DNA from: Meghimatium bilineatum
Taxonomy: Eukaryota; Mollusca; Gastropoda; Stylommatophora; Philomycidae
Direction: 5' to 3'
NCBI GenBank assembly: GCA_034231615.1
Contig: CM067302.1
Location: 15,455,274-15,519,273 of the forward strand
Length of the DNA stretch: 64,000 nucleotides
The translations under genes and the position numbers were made by a program. The notes below the pieces were generated by a model. That model made no database searches and was not told the DNA's origin. It worked only from the letters and a program-made list of their open reading frames with translations. Positions 32,019-43,094 of the stretch are shown piece by piece (positions within the stretch are counted from its first letter, which is position 1; every line of letters begins with the position of its first letter).

Positions 32019-32589
32019 GGTATATTTATTTATTGTTTTTTATTCCCAGATGTTTGTTAAATGATTTATCGCACTTGAGGTCAAGGCAATTCCGGTAGAA
32101 ATCTCTTTTGTTGTCCCTCCATCTTGTGTCATTTTGCTCCTTAAATAGGAGAAGCTATAAACTGCCTGCATTATATCAGCCGTTGAAAGTGATTTTAAAA
32201 TTACAGTTTGTAAAAATATCATGACGTAACTACAATGTGACCTTTGTTCTAGTTTCGGGGTATTACCTAACCTTTGCAGTGTGATTAATAGAATATGTAA
32301 TTAAAATTAAGGTATATTAATTGAAAAGGAATATTAATTTGGCATTAGTATTTTAATTTACAGAAAGAATTAAGGTAATAATTTGCTATAAATTGCTTAC
32401 TTTAAATAGTTATATTTATAAATACGTATCCTTTGCCATTTGGCTAGGAGATATTTGACTGGGCATGCGCAGTACATGTGTACCGGGAAATCCATGACGT
32501 CAGCTTCTTAATAATGTAAACAATGTGTGCTATTTATAGCACAGTGCAGAGTTAATTCTGTAGTTTTACCAACATGATTTATGGGATAT
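32019..32589. other. No gene recognised
   Basis: AT-rich; only scattered short open frames. Confidence 0.45.
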
Positions 32590-32695
32590 ACCGTGTGGTA
32601 GTGTGTCCTGATATAACCTAATTGGACTGTTGTCTGCTGGTTGAAAGCGGCATGCCTCTCCAAAAGAGAGGTAAACTCATTAACTACTACCAATA
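32590..32695 (+). mobile_element. SINE S1-type tail fragment
   Basis: aacctaattggactgttgtc, tgctggttgaaagcggcatg, cctctccaaaagagaggtaa and actcattaactac. The gcggcatgcctctcc block is shared with 3795-3815. Confidence 0.5.
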
Positions 32696-32984
32696 TGACT
32701 GATTTTCTACTATAATTACTAGTGATATAAATATATCTGTTAACAGGTACTCCATGGTGTACGATCGTCAGTCAGTTCTTTCCACGAATGTGGGATTATC
32801 ATGAAATCGTTAAATGCTTTTTTCAGGTGTCCTTGCTACCCATTGTCTTGTCTTATCATATCCATGTGCGGCTAGGTTTCATGGAGAACCAGTCTTCTTT
32901 CTTTTGCTGTGATGCCACTGCCATAGTGCAGCCTTGATTTTCTTGTATTTCTCTGATGTCATCTATTCCTTGGAGAGCAAAGAT

Positions 32985-33287
32985 TACTAATGGAGAATGT
33001 CTTAGAAGGATGGATGTGAAAAAATGCATTATTGATAATATAAGAAAAAGACAGTAAACATTTATTGGGCACATAATGAGAAGAGGAGACATTGAGAATA
33101 TAGCGACAACAGGAAAGATAGAAGGGAAAAGATAAAGGGGAAGACACGGAGAAAAGATATTGGACAGTTTGACTAAATGTCTTCGATTGACGACACCAAC
33201 AGAGATGATGACATATATAAGAGATCGATGTACATGGAAAAATGTGATCGCCAACGCCATTCAGCACGGCACTTCATGATGATGATC
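32985..33287 (+). mobile_element. Group A LINE 3' end
   Basis: The frame gives DVKKCIIDNIRKRQ-stop-TFIGHIMRRGDIENIATTGK IEGKR, RGRHGEKILDSLTK (after a stop), and ends aacgccattcagcacggcac plus a GAT tail. Two in-frame stops. Confidence 0.8.
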
Positions 33288-33600
33288 TATCCATCTTCGT
33301 CTGGGTCTTCCCCTGTTTCTATATTCAGATGATCTTTTATTTAAAGCTATCGATGAAATGCGATCTGATTCCATTCTGAGTATGCTGCCAAACCATTTGA
33401 GCTTTTGTGTATCTATGTATTCTTTGCACTATATTGTTTAAATCAGATTTCTTATAGTGTTGTTTATTCTGTCTCTTTTTTTATTACCCCTAGTTCTGTT
33501 CTCAGGCACTTCATTTTGCACACGGTGAGAGTTTTTGTTCTAGTTTGTCTGTCAGGGTCAGGTCTCGTATTGGTAACGCAGTTTTGGCATGAAGACTGTG
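33288..33600 (-). mobile_element. Group C-like LINE C-terminus
   Basis: The minus strand encodes MKCLRTELGVIKKRDRINN, then YIDTQKLKWFGSILRMESDR and YRNRGRPRRRWI at the 3' side. It meets the group A LINE end at 33287 tail to tail. Confidence 0.65.
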
Positions 33601-33780
33601 TTCTTCTTCTTCTTCTTCTGCGTTCGCTCTCATATAACCACAACGAATATTTCGTGTGATTTCCACCGGGGAGCGTGAAGTACGTTGTGCTGCAAGTTCC
33701 ACAGTAGAACTGTGATTATTTGCATCCCGGTTGGCCAATTGTGGTCAGGACATCCGAGGTCCAGCACATCCGTTTTCATC
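33600..33780 (-). mobile_element. GAA-tailed repeat fragment
   Basis: Plus strand: ttcttcttcttcttcttctg then cgttcgctctcatataacc, then a diverged subfamily 2 body (tttccaccggggagcg, cgttgtgctgcaagttcc). Confidence 0.5.
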
Positions 33781-34027
33781 ATTCCTTTATTTCGGGTTTG
33801 GTCCCTAAAGACTGTGTTTATTAACGTTCTTTTGGCTATCACGTCGAAATGTTCTGGTGTTTCAGCAGTGGTGCTAATTGATATAACACTGTGTTTGCTT
33901 TCTGACATATTGTCTATATTTCTCTATCTATTCTCCTGTCTTCCGACAGGAATATTGCTGCCCATTGACCGACAACCAGATGATAGTTGACCAAAGATAA
34001 TGCCTTTACGACGGCGATTGTGTTCTC

Positions 34028-34115
34028 AGAGATGTGTCATGTGACGTATTCCTTCCAGAACGTCGTCTTCCCAATGAACTCTCTGAACCCCTCTCTGTCT
34101 GGGGCAATATGACTT
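34028..34115 (-). mobile_element. Group B LINE 3' end
   Basis: Plus strand catgtgacgtattccttcca then gaacgtcgtcttcccaatga is the reverse complement of …IGKTTFWKEYVT. Only the last ~25 codons remain. Confidence 0.7.
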
Positions 34116-34269
34116 TCACAACATGACACAACGCAGATCACCCTCATACGTCCTTCTCAAGACGGTCAGCGGAATGCTTTCAGAGGGTCAGCCGCAAGGT
34201 ATGGCGAAGAAGAAGAAGAATGATTACCCCTTAAAAAATTGGTTGTGTATCTTTCACATGACTTTGTTA

Positions 34270-34400
34270 TCAACCAAGCATTTGTTGGCTGGGGTGATTT
34301 TCTAGGCAACATAAATACGTTCAGTAGTTTACTATTCCTTTCTGAACGGTCCGAATGCACAATTGCCTGTGTACCATTTCAGTACCACTTCGCCACAGAG
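34270..34400 (-). mobile_element. Foldback element FB2, deleted copy
   Basis: tgttggctggggtgattttc, taggcaacataaatacgttc and agtagtttactattccttt match the right half of 19286-19483 in reverse, including aattgcctgtgta from the loop. The tRNA-like boxes and the opposite arm are largely lost. Confidence 0.6.
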
Positions 34401-34854
34401 TCGAACAATGCTTAACTCTTACTCCGGGGGAAATACCCCCATGAATCTAGTAACTGAAAATCCGCCCATGCCGTACGTCACATTCAAAGGGCAGTAACCA
34501 TTGAAAAATGACCTGCGCAATAAATGTGCTGTATTTCTAATATACAGATCGTTTTTCAAGAAAGACATTTCAAAAGGCGTCACACTTGAAATCCATTTCA
34601 CTGTTCAGCACTAAAGTGCACTCGCTATACAAACAAGCAAATTTTCTAGGCTCCTATTTGAATATGTGTAGGCGTGTGCATTCAGAGCTCTAGCAACGCT
34701 ATAAAATCTACGATTCTCTATTTTATGTCTAGAAATTGGATAAATTCGACTGCTAGTATTCAGAGGCGTGTAGATAATCAGTTGAATGCGTGAGAATTAG
34801 AGTGGCTGAGATAAAATAAAACCACGACATTCATCAATACAGACATTGTAACTG
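34401..34854. other. No gene recognised
   Basis: No coding motif or array seen. Confidence 0.45.
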
Positions 34855-34985
34855 AATTAATTAGATCCCTATTCGTTACAATTTTGATTATTGTTGGACT
34901 TTCGGTTGCTCTCTACTTACATGCTTCGAATCGCATGCTAAAAAATAGCCAAGGCAACTCCAAGTATATAAATGCTGTTCGTTCA
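34855..34985. mobile_element. Foldback MITE FB1 copy
   Basis: ttcgttacaattttgattat then tgttggactttcggttg, a centre with gaatcgcatgc…agccaaggcaactccaagta and tataaatgc. Parallels 41505-41635 closely. Confidence 0.55.
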
Positions 34986-35034
34986 TCACAAGTGATGATG
35001 ACCATTTGTTACATCCATTTTTGAAAATTCAATT

Positions 35035-35570
35035 TTAGTGATGTCCTTGATTATGAGTTCGTAGATGGCTAATGATCCCTATTCGAGCTGTATATGTCCT
35101 TGGTCAGTTTGGACATGGAATAACGACTGTAGACGGATCTTGGTCTATCCGTGACTTTCTAGCCGCTCTCCGCTGTTGAGCTGCTACATTTCTCTTCTTT
35201 TCACAAGATGATGCGCTCTTTTTTATTTTAGAACGCCATGTAGATCTATTTTGTGCAAGTTCTTCCCATGTATCGTGGTCTATTTCAAAGGCTTTCAGTT
35301 AGTTCTTTAACGAGTCATTGTAGCGCTTCCTTTGGCCACCTTGAGATCGTATACGCTTCTCTATCTCACCATAGAGAAGCATCTTTGGCAGACGATGGTC
35401 TGGCATACGCATCAAATGACCTGCCCAACGAATCTGTGTCTGCATCAGGATCGTGTCAATGCTTGGGATTCCAGCTCTTATGTGAAAATGACTTGCACTG
35501 GGGATTTTGATTAAAGGAGGAAGAGTTGTGCAAAGCGTCGCCCTCACTCTCTTGTCGGACCTCATTAAGT
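35035..35570 (-). mobile_element. Group E LINE C-terminus with C2H2-like end
   Basis: The minus strand encodes GIPSIDTILMQTQIRWAGHL, MRMPDHRLPKMLLYGEIEKR and RSQGGQRKRYNDSLKN-stop, then on read-through LKAFEIDHDTWEELAQNRST WRSKIKK, and ends IPCPN-stop-PRTYTARIGIISHLRTH. The Cys/Cys…His/His spacing of the end resembles a single C2H2 finger, which I know from other animal LINEs with IRWAGHLxRMPDxRLPK cores. Two stops; the RT is missing. Confidence 0.8.
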
Positions 35571-35978
35571 ATATAAATAATGGGTAACCGATAGTCCAAC
35601 AAATTCCCCGGTTCGGTCACGGGACAATTCTAGATAACAGGTCTTGATAAAATTATGGCTAAGTAATCAGCAGATAGTGATTATTTCACTTTTTTTTCTT
35701 CTAATAAGAGAGTGATAAAATGGCAAAGAGGATTGACTTAATTATACTTGGAATTCAAAATATATAATCCACTCCTTTCAACGAAGCGGAACGCCGTCTG
35801 CATAGAGTATCGTTAGTAGCGCGGAACCTCATAGCTATAAACAATAATGCAGAGGGGTATCCTAAAAAAATGCATTTCTAAACAATTCGTCAACCGAGAA
35901 TTGATCACCGGATCTCTTGAGTACAATGCAAATTTATTAACCAAGGCGTCATCAAGAGTCGTCATCATAAACACGTAA

Positions 35979-36044
35979 CCTCTCAGGGTTGTAGATTCCT
36001 TTCAGGGTCGTAGATTCCTTTCAGGGTCGTAGATTCCTTTCAGG
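35979..36044. repeat. 19-bp tandem repeat in a LINE 3' end, 3-4 copies
   Basis: The unit tttcagggtcgtagattcc lies exactly where sibling group F LINEs have a single ccctgaaaggttatggg-type segment (62050-62075). Confidence 0.9.
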
Positions 36045-37620
36045 GTCGTGGGGGTACCACATTGGATACTTCAGCACACAGTCCTCTAGCAATTTCTATC
36101 CTCCGACATGCGGATGAGTGAGGGAAAATATTGTCCTGTCCATTCCTTCATGTTGTCTGCCCATTCCTTTATTTGACCTCATCTACTTATTCCCCCTTCG
36201 ACAGTTCCCTTCAGTATTGTTTTTGACAAGGAGATATGTCTGCATACATGTCCAAACCATGCTAGTTTTCATCGTTTCTCTAATAAAAGCAATGATTCTT
36301 GTACACTTGCATACATCTCTACGTTATGTCTTACGTACAAGTTGGTCTTACGTTCCCAATTGGAAATTTGTCTGTAACATTTGTACTTGAAGGCCTGTAA
36401 TCATTTCTCCATATCTGCAGTGAGTGCCCAACTCTCACAACCATACATCACAACAGAAGGCACTAGCAACTTATACAGTTTGACTTTCACTCCAACACTG
36501 ATGTTACTTTTCCAAATCACAGTTAGCCTTGACAGGGACGCTAAAGCCATATCCAGCCTTATTTTTAGTTCTGCTTTGCATTCTCCATCGCTGTATATGC
36601 TGGATCTGAGGTATTTGAAGGTATTCACCACCTCAAGCTTATGTCAATTCATCATGATGTTCCTCTGATTTTCTGTGTCTCTGTTGTTAACTAAAATTTC
36701 GCTCTTTCCTGTGTTGATGTCCATTCCATACTTGCTGGTAACTTTTTACAATTTTGCTGTTAGCTCTTCTAATTCTTGTTCTGGCCCAGCTATAAGATCA
36801 ATATCATCAGCGAAACGCAAGTTGCAAATATGACGGCCTACGATCGATATAGACGTGTTGTAATCATGTAATGTCTCTTGTATCATGTGCTCTAAGTATA
36901 TGTTAAAAAGTACTGGAGACATTTCGCGTCCTTGCCGAACTCCCACGTTTGTTTTAAAGAATTCTCCAATTGTATTGTTTGACAAGAAAGTACTACTTGA
37001 ATTTTTGTAAAGTGATTCAACAATGTCTATGATTATGGTGCCAAATTTAAATTGTCTCAGTATATGCCACAGACCATCATGCCAAACACGGCCAAAGGCC
37101 TTTGTAAAGTCAATGAACTTGTGGTATAGATCACGTTGGTGCTGAATATGTTTTTCGATTAGTGTTCGGATGTTAAATATTTGTTCAACAGTGCTTCTGT
37201 TTGCTCTGATGCCAGCTTGTTCTTCTGCAATTATTTCTTCCGACTTGTGTTTTATTATGTTAAGTAGTATTTTGAACATCACTTTACTGGGGTGTGTTAT
37301 ACGGCTAATTGTTCTGTAATTCATACACAATTTTAAATTCGTTTATTTGGAATTGGTATTGTTATTGGCTGTGTCAATTCAGTGGGTCATTGTGTTGTAC
37401 TCCATATGTTCTGGCTGATTTTGGTCATAATATTTACCACATTAATGCCCCCATATTTTAGGAGTTCTGCTGGAATGTTGTCTACACCAGGTGACTTCCC
37501 TCCTTTCAATGTTCGTATTGTCTCTTTTATTTCATCTTCTAGAATTTCTGCATTTTTTATTCAGGGTTTTTATTCTCTGTTGCTTATTCAATGCAGTGTT
37601 TCAGTGGGCGAAAGGTTTAG
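35985..37620 (-). mobile_element. Group F LINE with reverse transcriptase domain
   Basis: From the right: AEILEDEIKETIRTLKGGKS, PGVDNIPAELLKYGG (finger region, about 37560-37440), a frameshift, then a 194-codon open frame at 37330-36746. This has FIDFTKAFGRV (RT motif A; first Asp kept), GVRQGREMSPVLFNIYL (motif B) and LRFADDIDLIAG (motif C, the catalytic FADD intact). Downstream in shifted frames come the thumb, VVMYGCESWALTADMEK, WFGHVC-like sequence and a 3' end ending in the TCAT-rich tail. No endonuclease part remains. Motif A has FGRV in place of the common FDRV, and there are at least three frameshifts, so it is dead. Confidence 0.88.
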
Positions 37621-37659
37621 TTAATGGTGCATCAAGAGTTGTCCTTCGTAAATACCCCA

Positions 37660-37765
37660 AACAGAGTCACCTTAATATATTTTTCCTGATCCGAGTTTTC
37701 CCGTGATTTTCATTGGTTTGTTGCACAAAATATACAGCAAGTGACCAACCATCATTCATATCAGT
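37660..37765. mobile_element. Foldback MITE FB1 fragment
   Basis: cccgtgattttcattggttt, gttgcacaaaatatacagca and agtgaccaacc are diverged versions of the FB1 arm and centre. Confidence 0.35.
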
Positions 37766-37836
37766 CAAGATAAATGACAATGTTTGGGATCAACGCGTAG
37801 GACTATTGTGGAGAAGGAGTTTGTTTGACCACCATG

Positions 37837-37894
37837 TCAGTGAGGTCCATGTCAGTGAGGTCCATGTCAGTGAGGTCCATGTCAGTGAGGTCCA
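37837..37894. repeat. 15-bp tandem repeat, 4 copies
   Basis: The unit is gtcagtgaggtccat. Confidence 0.97.
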
Positions 37895-38004
37895 TAAACG
37901 CTTATACTTTCTGCAGTATGGCAACATCATAGAAATAAATCTAGCTAAACATCTTCCTGTACTGAAGGTATAATTTCTTTTAAACTGGACAAATGCTTGA
38001 CATT

Positions 38005-38415
38005 TTCATGACTCCTCCCAACATAAAAACCACATACTTGCTTCCTCTCAACATAAAAACCACATACTTGCTTCCTCTCAACATAATAACCACATACATG
38101 ACTCCTCCCAACATAATAACCACATACATGACTCCTCCCAACATAATAACCACATACTTGACTCATCTCAACATAAAAAACACATACGTGGCTCCTCTCA
38201 ACATAAGAACTCCATACTTGACACTTCTCAACATAATGACCACATACATGACTCCTCCCAAGATAATAACCACATTCTTGGCTCCTCTCAACATAAACAC
38301 TGCATAATTTACCTCTCAACATAATGACCACATATTTGACTCCTCCCACCATAATAACCACATACATGACTCCTCCCAACATAATAACCACATACTTGAC
38401 TCCTCCCAACATAAT
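38005..38415. repeat. 30-bp minisatellite, about 13 copies
   Basis: The unit is ctcctcccaacataataacc plus acatacatga. Variants tctcaac/cccaac and ttg/atg alternate in blocks. The 10-codon period opens both strands. Confidence 0.97.
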
Positions 38416-38898
38416 GCTATAGCTATTTTAGCATGTAACGGCATTTTTGAGTGTACATATTTTTTTGCTATCACTGACAAAATATTTATTGATTTGTTGA
38501 TCCGATCAACACAAACATTACCCGTTAATAGATCTTACTGCCAATGTGTCAATGGGTTCGTTTCTTGAGAGTATTCTCTTATACATGATTCTCTAAATCT
38601 AGGCAGGCGCATTTATTTGAAAAGTTTCCTAACCATAGGCGTCACACTCTGGGGGTTGTGTGATATGTAGGCTTATATGTTTTCACAACATGCGCATTTG
38701 GAAATATAAAATTCCAACTCTCCGCTCAATTATCTCTCTTACCAAAGTGTTCACAGCAAGCATGGTCACAGAGATAGATGAAGCCGGCATGGATGTGTTC
38801 CCCGACTTCCCTGGGGGTTAAACAATTGGGGAGGTCTAACATGATTGTATGATTCTGGACTCCTTCAGGGAATTATCACTTCCTACACAGAGTTACTT

Positions 38899-39325
38899 CT
38901 CAACACATCCCGTGTGATGTCTGTTCATAGACTGGGTACGATGTTCTCAACACATCCCGTGTGACGTCTGTTCATAGACTGGGTACGATGTTCTCAACAC
39001 ATCACGTGTGACGCCTGTTCATAGACTGGGTACGATGTTCTCAACACATCACGTGTGACGCCTGTTCATAGACTGGGTACGATGTTCTCAACACATCACA
39101 TGTGACGCCTGTTCATAGACTGGGTACGATGTTCTCAACACATCCCGTGTGACGTCTGTTCATAGACTGGGTACGATGTTCTCAACACATCACGTGTGAC
39201 GCCTGTTCACAGACTGGGTACGATGTTCTCAACACATCACGTGTGACGCCTGTTCATAGACTGGGTACGATGTTCTCAACACATCCCGTGTGATGTCTGT
39301 TCATAGACTGGGTACGATGTACTCG
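38899..39325. repeat. 47-bp minisatellite, about 9 copies
   Basis: The unit is gttcatagactgggtacgat, gttctcaacacatc plus ccgtgtgacgtct. Two types (ccgtgtgacgtc and acgtgtgacgcc) occur in the order C,C,A,A,A,C,A,A,C, suggesting duplicated blocks. Confidence 0.97.
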
Positions 39326-39412
39326 CTCATCTGGTTTCCCCTGAGTGATGTTAAATGTTAGGGTTTTAGTTGTTACGTTGCGCCACAAAGGAGAACCTAA
39401 TTATACAGACGA

Positions 39413-39580
39413 AGCATGACCGGGCTCTGGTATAGTAGACATGTGTACTGATGTAGCATGACCGGGCTCTGGTATAGCAGACATGTGTACTGATGTAGCA
39501 TGACAGGGCTCTGGTATAGCAGACATGTGTACAAATGTGGCATGACCGGGCTCCTGTATATAACAGACCTGTGTACAGAT
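39413..39580. repeat. 42-bp tandem repeat from a MITE, 4 copies
   Basis: The unit is agcatgaccgggctctggta, tagcagacatgtgtac plus tgatgt. It occurs once beside the FB1 copy at 31125-31167, so this array was amplified from element sequence. Confidence 0.92.
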
Positions 39581-39584
39581 GACC

Positions 39585-39720
39585 TGAAAAATCTATTTTG
39601 ATTATTTCCGTGCATTTCGTTGGTCGTCATTGTTTATTTTTGGCATTCGACTCCAAGTATAATAATAGTAACCAACGAAAATCACGACAATAATCAACAA
39701 CAAAACGAATGAAATCCTTG
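39585..39720. mobile_element. Foldback MITE FB1 copy adjoining its amplified flank
   Basis: Left arm gattatttccgtgcatttcg then ttggtc; right arm aaccaacgaaaatcacgac then aataatcaa. The arms are clear reverse complements; the centre is actccaagtataataatag. Confidence 0.7.
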
Positions 39721-39769
39721 CTACATTATACTTCTAGTAGGTGATACCTGACTTACCAGAGACCTGTTA

Positions 39770-39955
39770 TTGTTGCTATTATTATTATAATAAATGTTAT
39801 TGTTTTTATCGTTGTTGCTGTTACTGTTGTTGTTATTGCCTCTGCTATTATTATTGTTGCTGTTTTTATTGTTAATGTTGTAATTGTTGTTATAGTGATT
39901 ACTCTTATTGATTTTGTTATTATTACTATTATTATTTTTGATGTTATGGTATATG
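39770..39955. repeat. (TTA/TTG)n trinucleotide-rich tract
   Basis: Low-complexity ttattg/ttgttg, matched by another such tract at 40155-40275 on the far side of the LINE end. Confidence 0.85.
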
Positions 39956-40165
39956 ACACCTTATTGAAGACCTTACTTGAGGGTAAAGTCAAAAGGAGGC
40001 GAGCAAGAGGTAGGCAGAGATACAAGTGGGAGAGTAACATTACACGATGGACAGGTTACAGTCTAGCAGAGTGCACCACCAAGATAAGAGATACGAGATG
40101 TTGTAGATCCGTTGCAGCCAACCTTCGTTGCGGAGACGGCACTTGATGATAATGATGATAATGTT
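39955..40165 (+). mobile_element. Group G LINE C-terminal end
   Basis: Encodes DTLLKTLLEGKVKRRRARGR, QRYKWESNITRWTGYSLAEC, TTKIRDTRCCRSVAANLRCG and DGT-stop, followed by a gatgataatgatg tail. The open frame is intact for 63 codons. Two other copies: 42890 (+) and 62325 (-). Confidence 0.82.
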
Positions 40166-40599
40166 ATTGTTGCTCATAGTGTTGTTACTGTATTGCTGTT
40201 AGTATCATTTTGTTATTATCATCGTTATTGTTGTTATCGTTGTTAGTGTTGTTTGTTATTGTTCCTGGTTTTATTGCTGGTTTCTCAAACCTAGGAACTA
40301 CGAGCAATTAGCTTTTACTCCCTATAAGTGTTGTGGTTTCAAGCCCGTATCTAAGGAAGATTTGGGGTGTTCAAATACCTCCCACTCCCTCTTAGGAAAT
40401 CTTAATCTGACTTTCAGTATTAGAAATTTAGCCAACAGGCTGGTAAACCCCAGACTCCCCCTCTTTGACAATTTTTTACACAAACATCGTCACCAAATTT
40501 ATCACGTGGAGGAGGCAATTGAATTTGAAAACAGGTGAATGACCCACTTATTTTACACGGTAACCTCTCCCCTAATGAAGAGGTGACTATCTGTGTATC

Positions 40600-40748
40600 G
40601 TCTTCTTCTTCTGCGTTCGTTCTCAAACTCCTGCAGATTAGCAGGATATAGTCCGGAGAACGGACCGAACGAATTGTGTAATGGTTTACAGCACTGCTGC
40701 GATATCTGCGCCTTTCGGCCTGACACATCCGACTTCTGCATGGCTCCT
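40600..40748 (-). mobile_element. GAA-tailed dispersed repeat, 3' half
   Basis: Plus strand: cgtcttcttcttctgcgttc, gttctcaaactcctgcagat, gtccggagaacggaccgaac, gatatctgcgcctttcggcc, stopping after cacatccgacttc. Confidence 0.85.
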
Positions 40749-41504
40749 GTGTATGAGCCTCATAACTGTGGATCTTGTGTTTCTAGAATGGGAGACGTAA
40801 GTCCACTTTAGTCTTATCAGGGCGTATTTACACTTTAGTCTTACCAGGGCGTATTTACTATTTTCACAAAAAAGGTAAATAAAAACTCGCCTTATATATT
40901 CTTATTCGAGTCCGTCTATCCATATACTGTCCTGTGGTCTCATCGGTTATCATCCTTTTAATGTGACGATATATTCCTCTTCGGTAATTTTCATTTGTCA
41001 CTTTGTTGTCACACAGGCAATAAAAAGCATGGGATTATTCAAATTGCATCACTTAATAAGGGTGATTCCTGAAAAGTCCACGGGACTGTAATAGTAATAG
41101 TTAGTTAGTTCACGCGAAGGGGGAAAACCAGATTTGAGTCACACGGACCTACCCTGTATTCAAGTCACATGTTTTAGAAACGTTTGTAGAATGTGAAAGG
41201 GAGGGATGGAGAGAGAGGTTGGGGAGTCACGTTATATATTTATAAATTTCTTGTCAAAAGTTTGCGACTGCCACATTGCACACTCAGCATTTCGTGTTCT
41301 GACGCTCTGCAGTCAATAGTCCGAGTTACAGATTAAACCGCCCGTATTTACTCGGAATATGCCGTCACTACGATCAGTGTCGTGTCCTTTATGGAGTTCT
41401 TCATTCACGGTTATACAAGTTTTATGCAGGGGTTGTCAATACGCTACAATACACATAGATGAGAAGGTGTGGGCATTACCGTCTCAACAAAATAACAAAC
41501 ATCC
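40749..41504. other. No gene recognised
   Basis: Contains a short direct repeat cactttagtcttaycagggc (40808, 40832) and nothing else I can name. Confidence 0.45.
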
Positions 41505-41635
41505 AACGACATTAATTAGGACTCAATTGGTTACAATTTTTATGTTATTGTTAGACTTTCGGTTGGCCACTATTTATATATTTAGTATCGCATGTCAAAA
41601 ATAGCCAAAGCGGCTCCAAGTATATAAATAGTCTA
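41505..41635. mobile_element. Foldback MITE FB1 copy
   Basis: ggttacaatttttatgttat, tgttagactttcggttggcc, actatttatatatttag and ccaaagcggctccaagtata. It runs straight into the tetranucleotide array. Confidence 0.6.
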
Positions 41636-42014
<379 letters not shown>

Positions 42015-42015
<1 letters not shown>

Positions 42016-42140
42016 GGAAGCGTGTGAAAACCACTTTATAAATAGTGGTTATAATACTTTATAAATAACCACATATAAATAGTAAGTAACCGAAACACCA
42101 ACAATAATCAAAAACGTATTGTAACGAATGGGGTCTTAAT
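42015..42140. mobile_element. Foldback MITE FB1, right half
   Basis: taaatagtaagtaaccgaaa then caccaacaataatcaaaaac and gtaacgaatggggtc, the reverse of the arm in 34855-34985. Confidence 0.55.
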
Positions 42141-42545
42141 TAATTTTGTTGGAAGGACTACTAACAACAGAATGTCCCGGTTTGGAAAACATGAACAGTT
42201 GTTGACAATGGGATGTTCAGAAAATTGGGGTTTGGGGGTGTATGAAAAAGTTGGACAGTTGTTATGAAGGAGAAAAAAGTTTAACAGACGCGTCACAATT
42301 GTTAAGGATAAGGAGGGATTTTAACAAAAGTTCACGTCAATAATATCGTCTTTAATAAACCAATTACATTGTTTGAAATTGAATCATTTGTATAACATTC
42401 TGAAACAAAACATATGGGGGGGGGTACATATGTTGGAATACTTAAGTGGTTGGGGGGGGTGGGGTCCTTGAAATATTTAAAGTTGTTGACAAGAAGACGG
42501 AAGGGGGAAATAACAGTTAATTGGCTAATTGCCAACGTAATTTAA
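42141..42545. mobile_element. Possible DNA-transposon relic with G-runs
   Basis: cagttgttgacaatgggatg, aaggataaggagggatttt and several runs of eight or nine G (42416, 42453). The arrangement resembles 8540 and 13560 but no coding frame is legible. Confidence 0.3.
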
Positions 42546-42646
42546 TGGCAACACAGAAAGGCAAGCGGGAAGACATGCTGTATTTTGTACATGAATTAAA
42601 CTCATGTTTTTAAAATACATTATATCAATTTAAATACAGAATTAAC

Positions 42647-42880
42647 ATCATCATCATCATCAGGTGGCGTATCATGAAGAAGATGTAGAAGTCGTGACAG
42701 ACTTTCGAAACCTTTTCGATCTTGAGCCAGTTTTCCTGCTTCTGTTATTGTCCCTTTTCATGTGGTATTTGATACCATGCGCCCATCTTCTTCTTGGTCT
42801 GCCTCTTACTTGCCTATCTGGCAACATCCCCTCCATTATGGTCTTCTCTATGCTGTCATTAAAATTAGTGTACATTTAAA
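42647..42880 (-). mobile_element. Group H LINE C-terminal end
   Basis: The minus strand encodes SIEKTIMEGMLPDRQVRGRP, RRRWAHGIKYHMKRDNNRSR and KRFRKSVTTSTSSS-stop; the (ATC)n run at 42648-42660 is the GAT tail read in reverse. Confidence 0.8.
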
Positions 42881-42889
42881 ATATATATA

Positions 42890-43075
42890 TATATTATGTA
42901 GAGTAAAGTCGAGAGAAGATGAATGAGAGGTAGACAGAGATACAAGTGAGAGAGTAGCATCACGGGATGGAGAAGTTACAGTATAGCAGAGTGCACTACC
43001 AAGACAAGAGACATTGGATGTTGGTCTGTTGCAGCCAACTTTCGTTTCGGAGACGGAACTTGATTATGATGAAAG
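42890..43075 (+). mobile_element. Group G LINE C-terminal end
   Basis: gagaggtagacagagataca, agtgagagagtagcatcacg and gatggagaagttacagtata correspond to RGRQRYKWESSITGWRSYSI; it ends ttcggagacggaacttg plus a GATGA tail. One W codon has become a stop. Confidence 0.75.
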
Positions 43076-43094
43076 AAATTTGAGCTACTATAGA

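Noticed and set aside
37330-37620. Telomerase or host reverse transcriptase gene
   Set aside because: The RT motifs are embedded in a LINE layout (finger, motifs A-C, C-terminal YGCESW and GHVC domains) with frameshifts.
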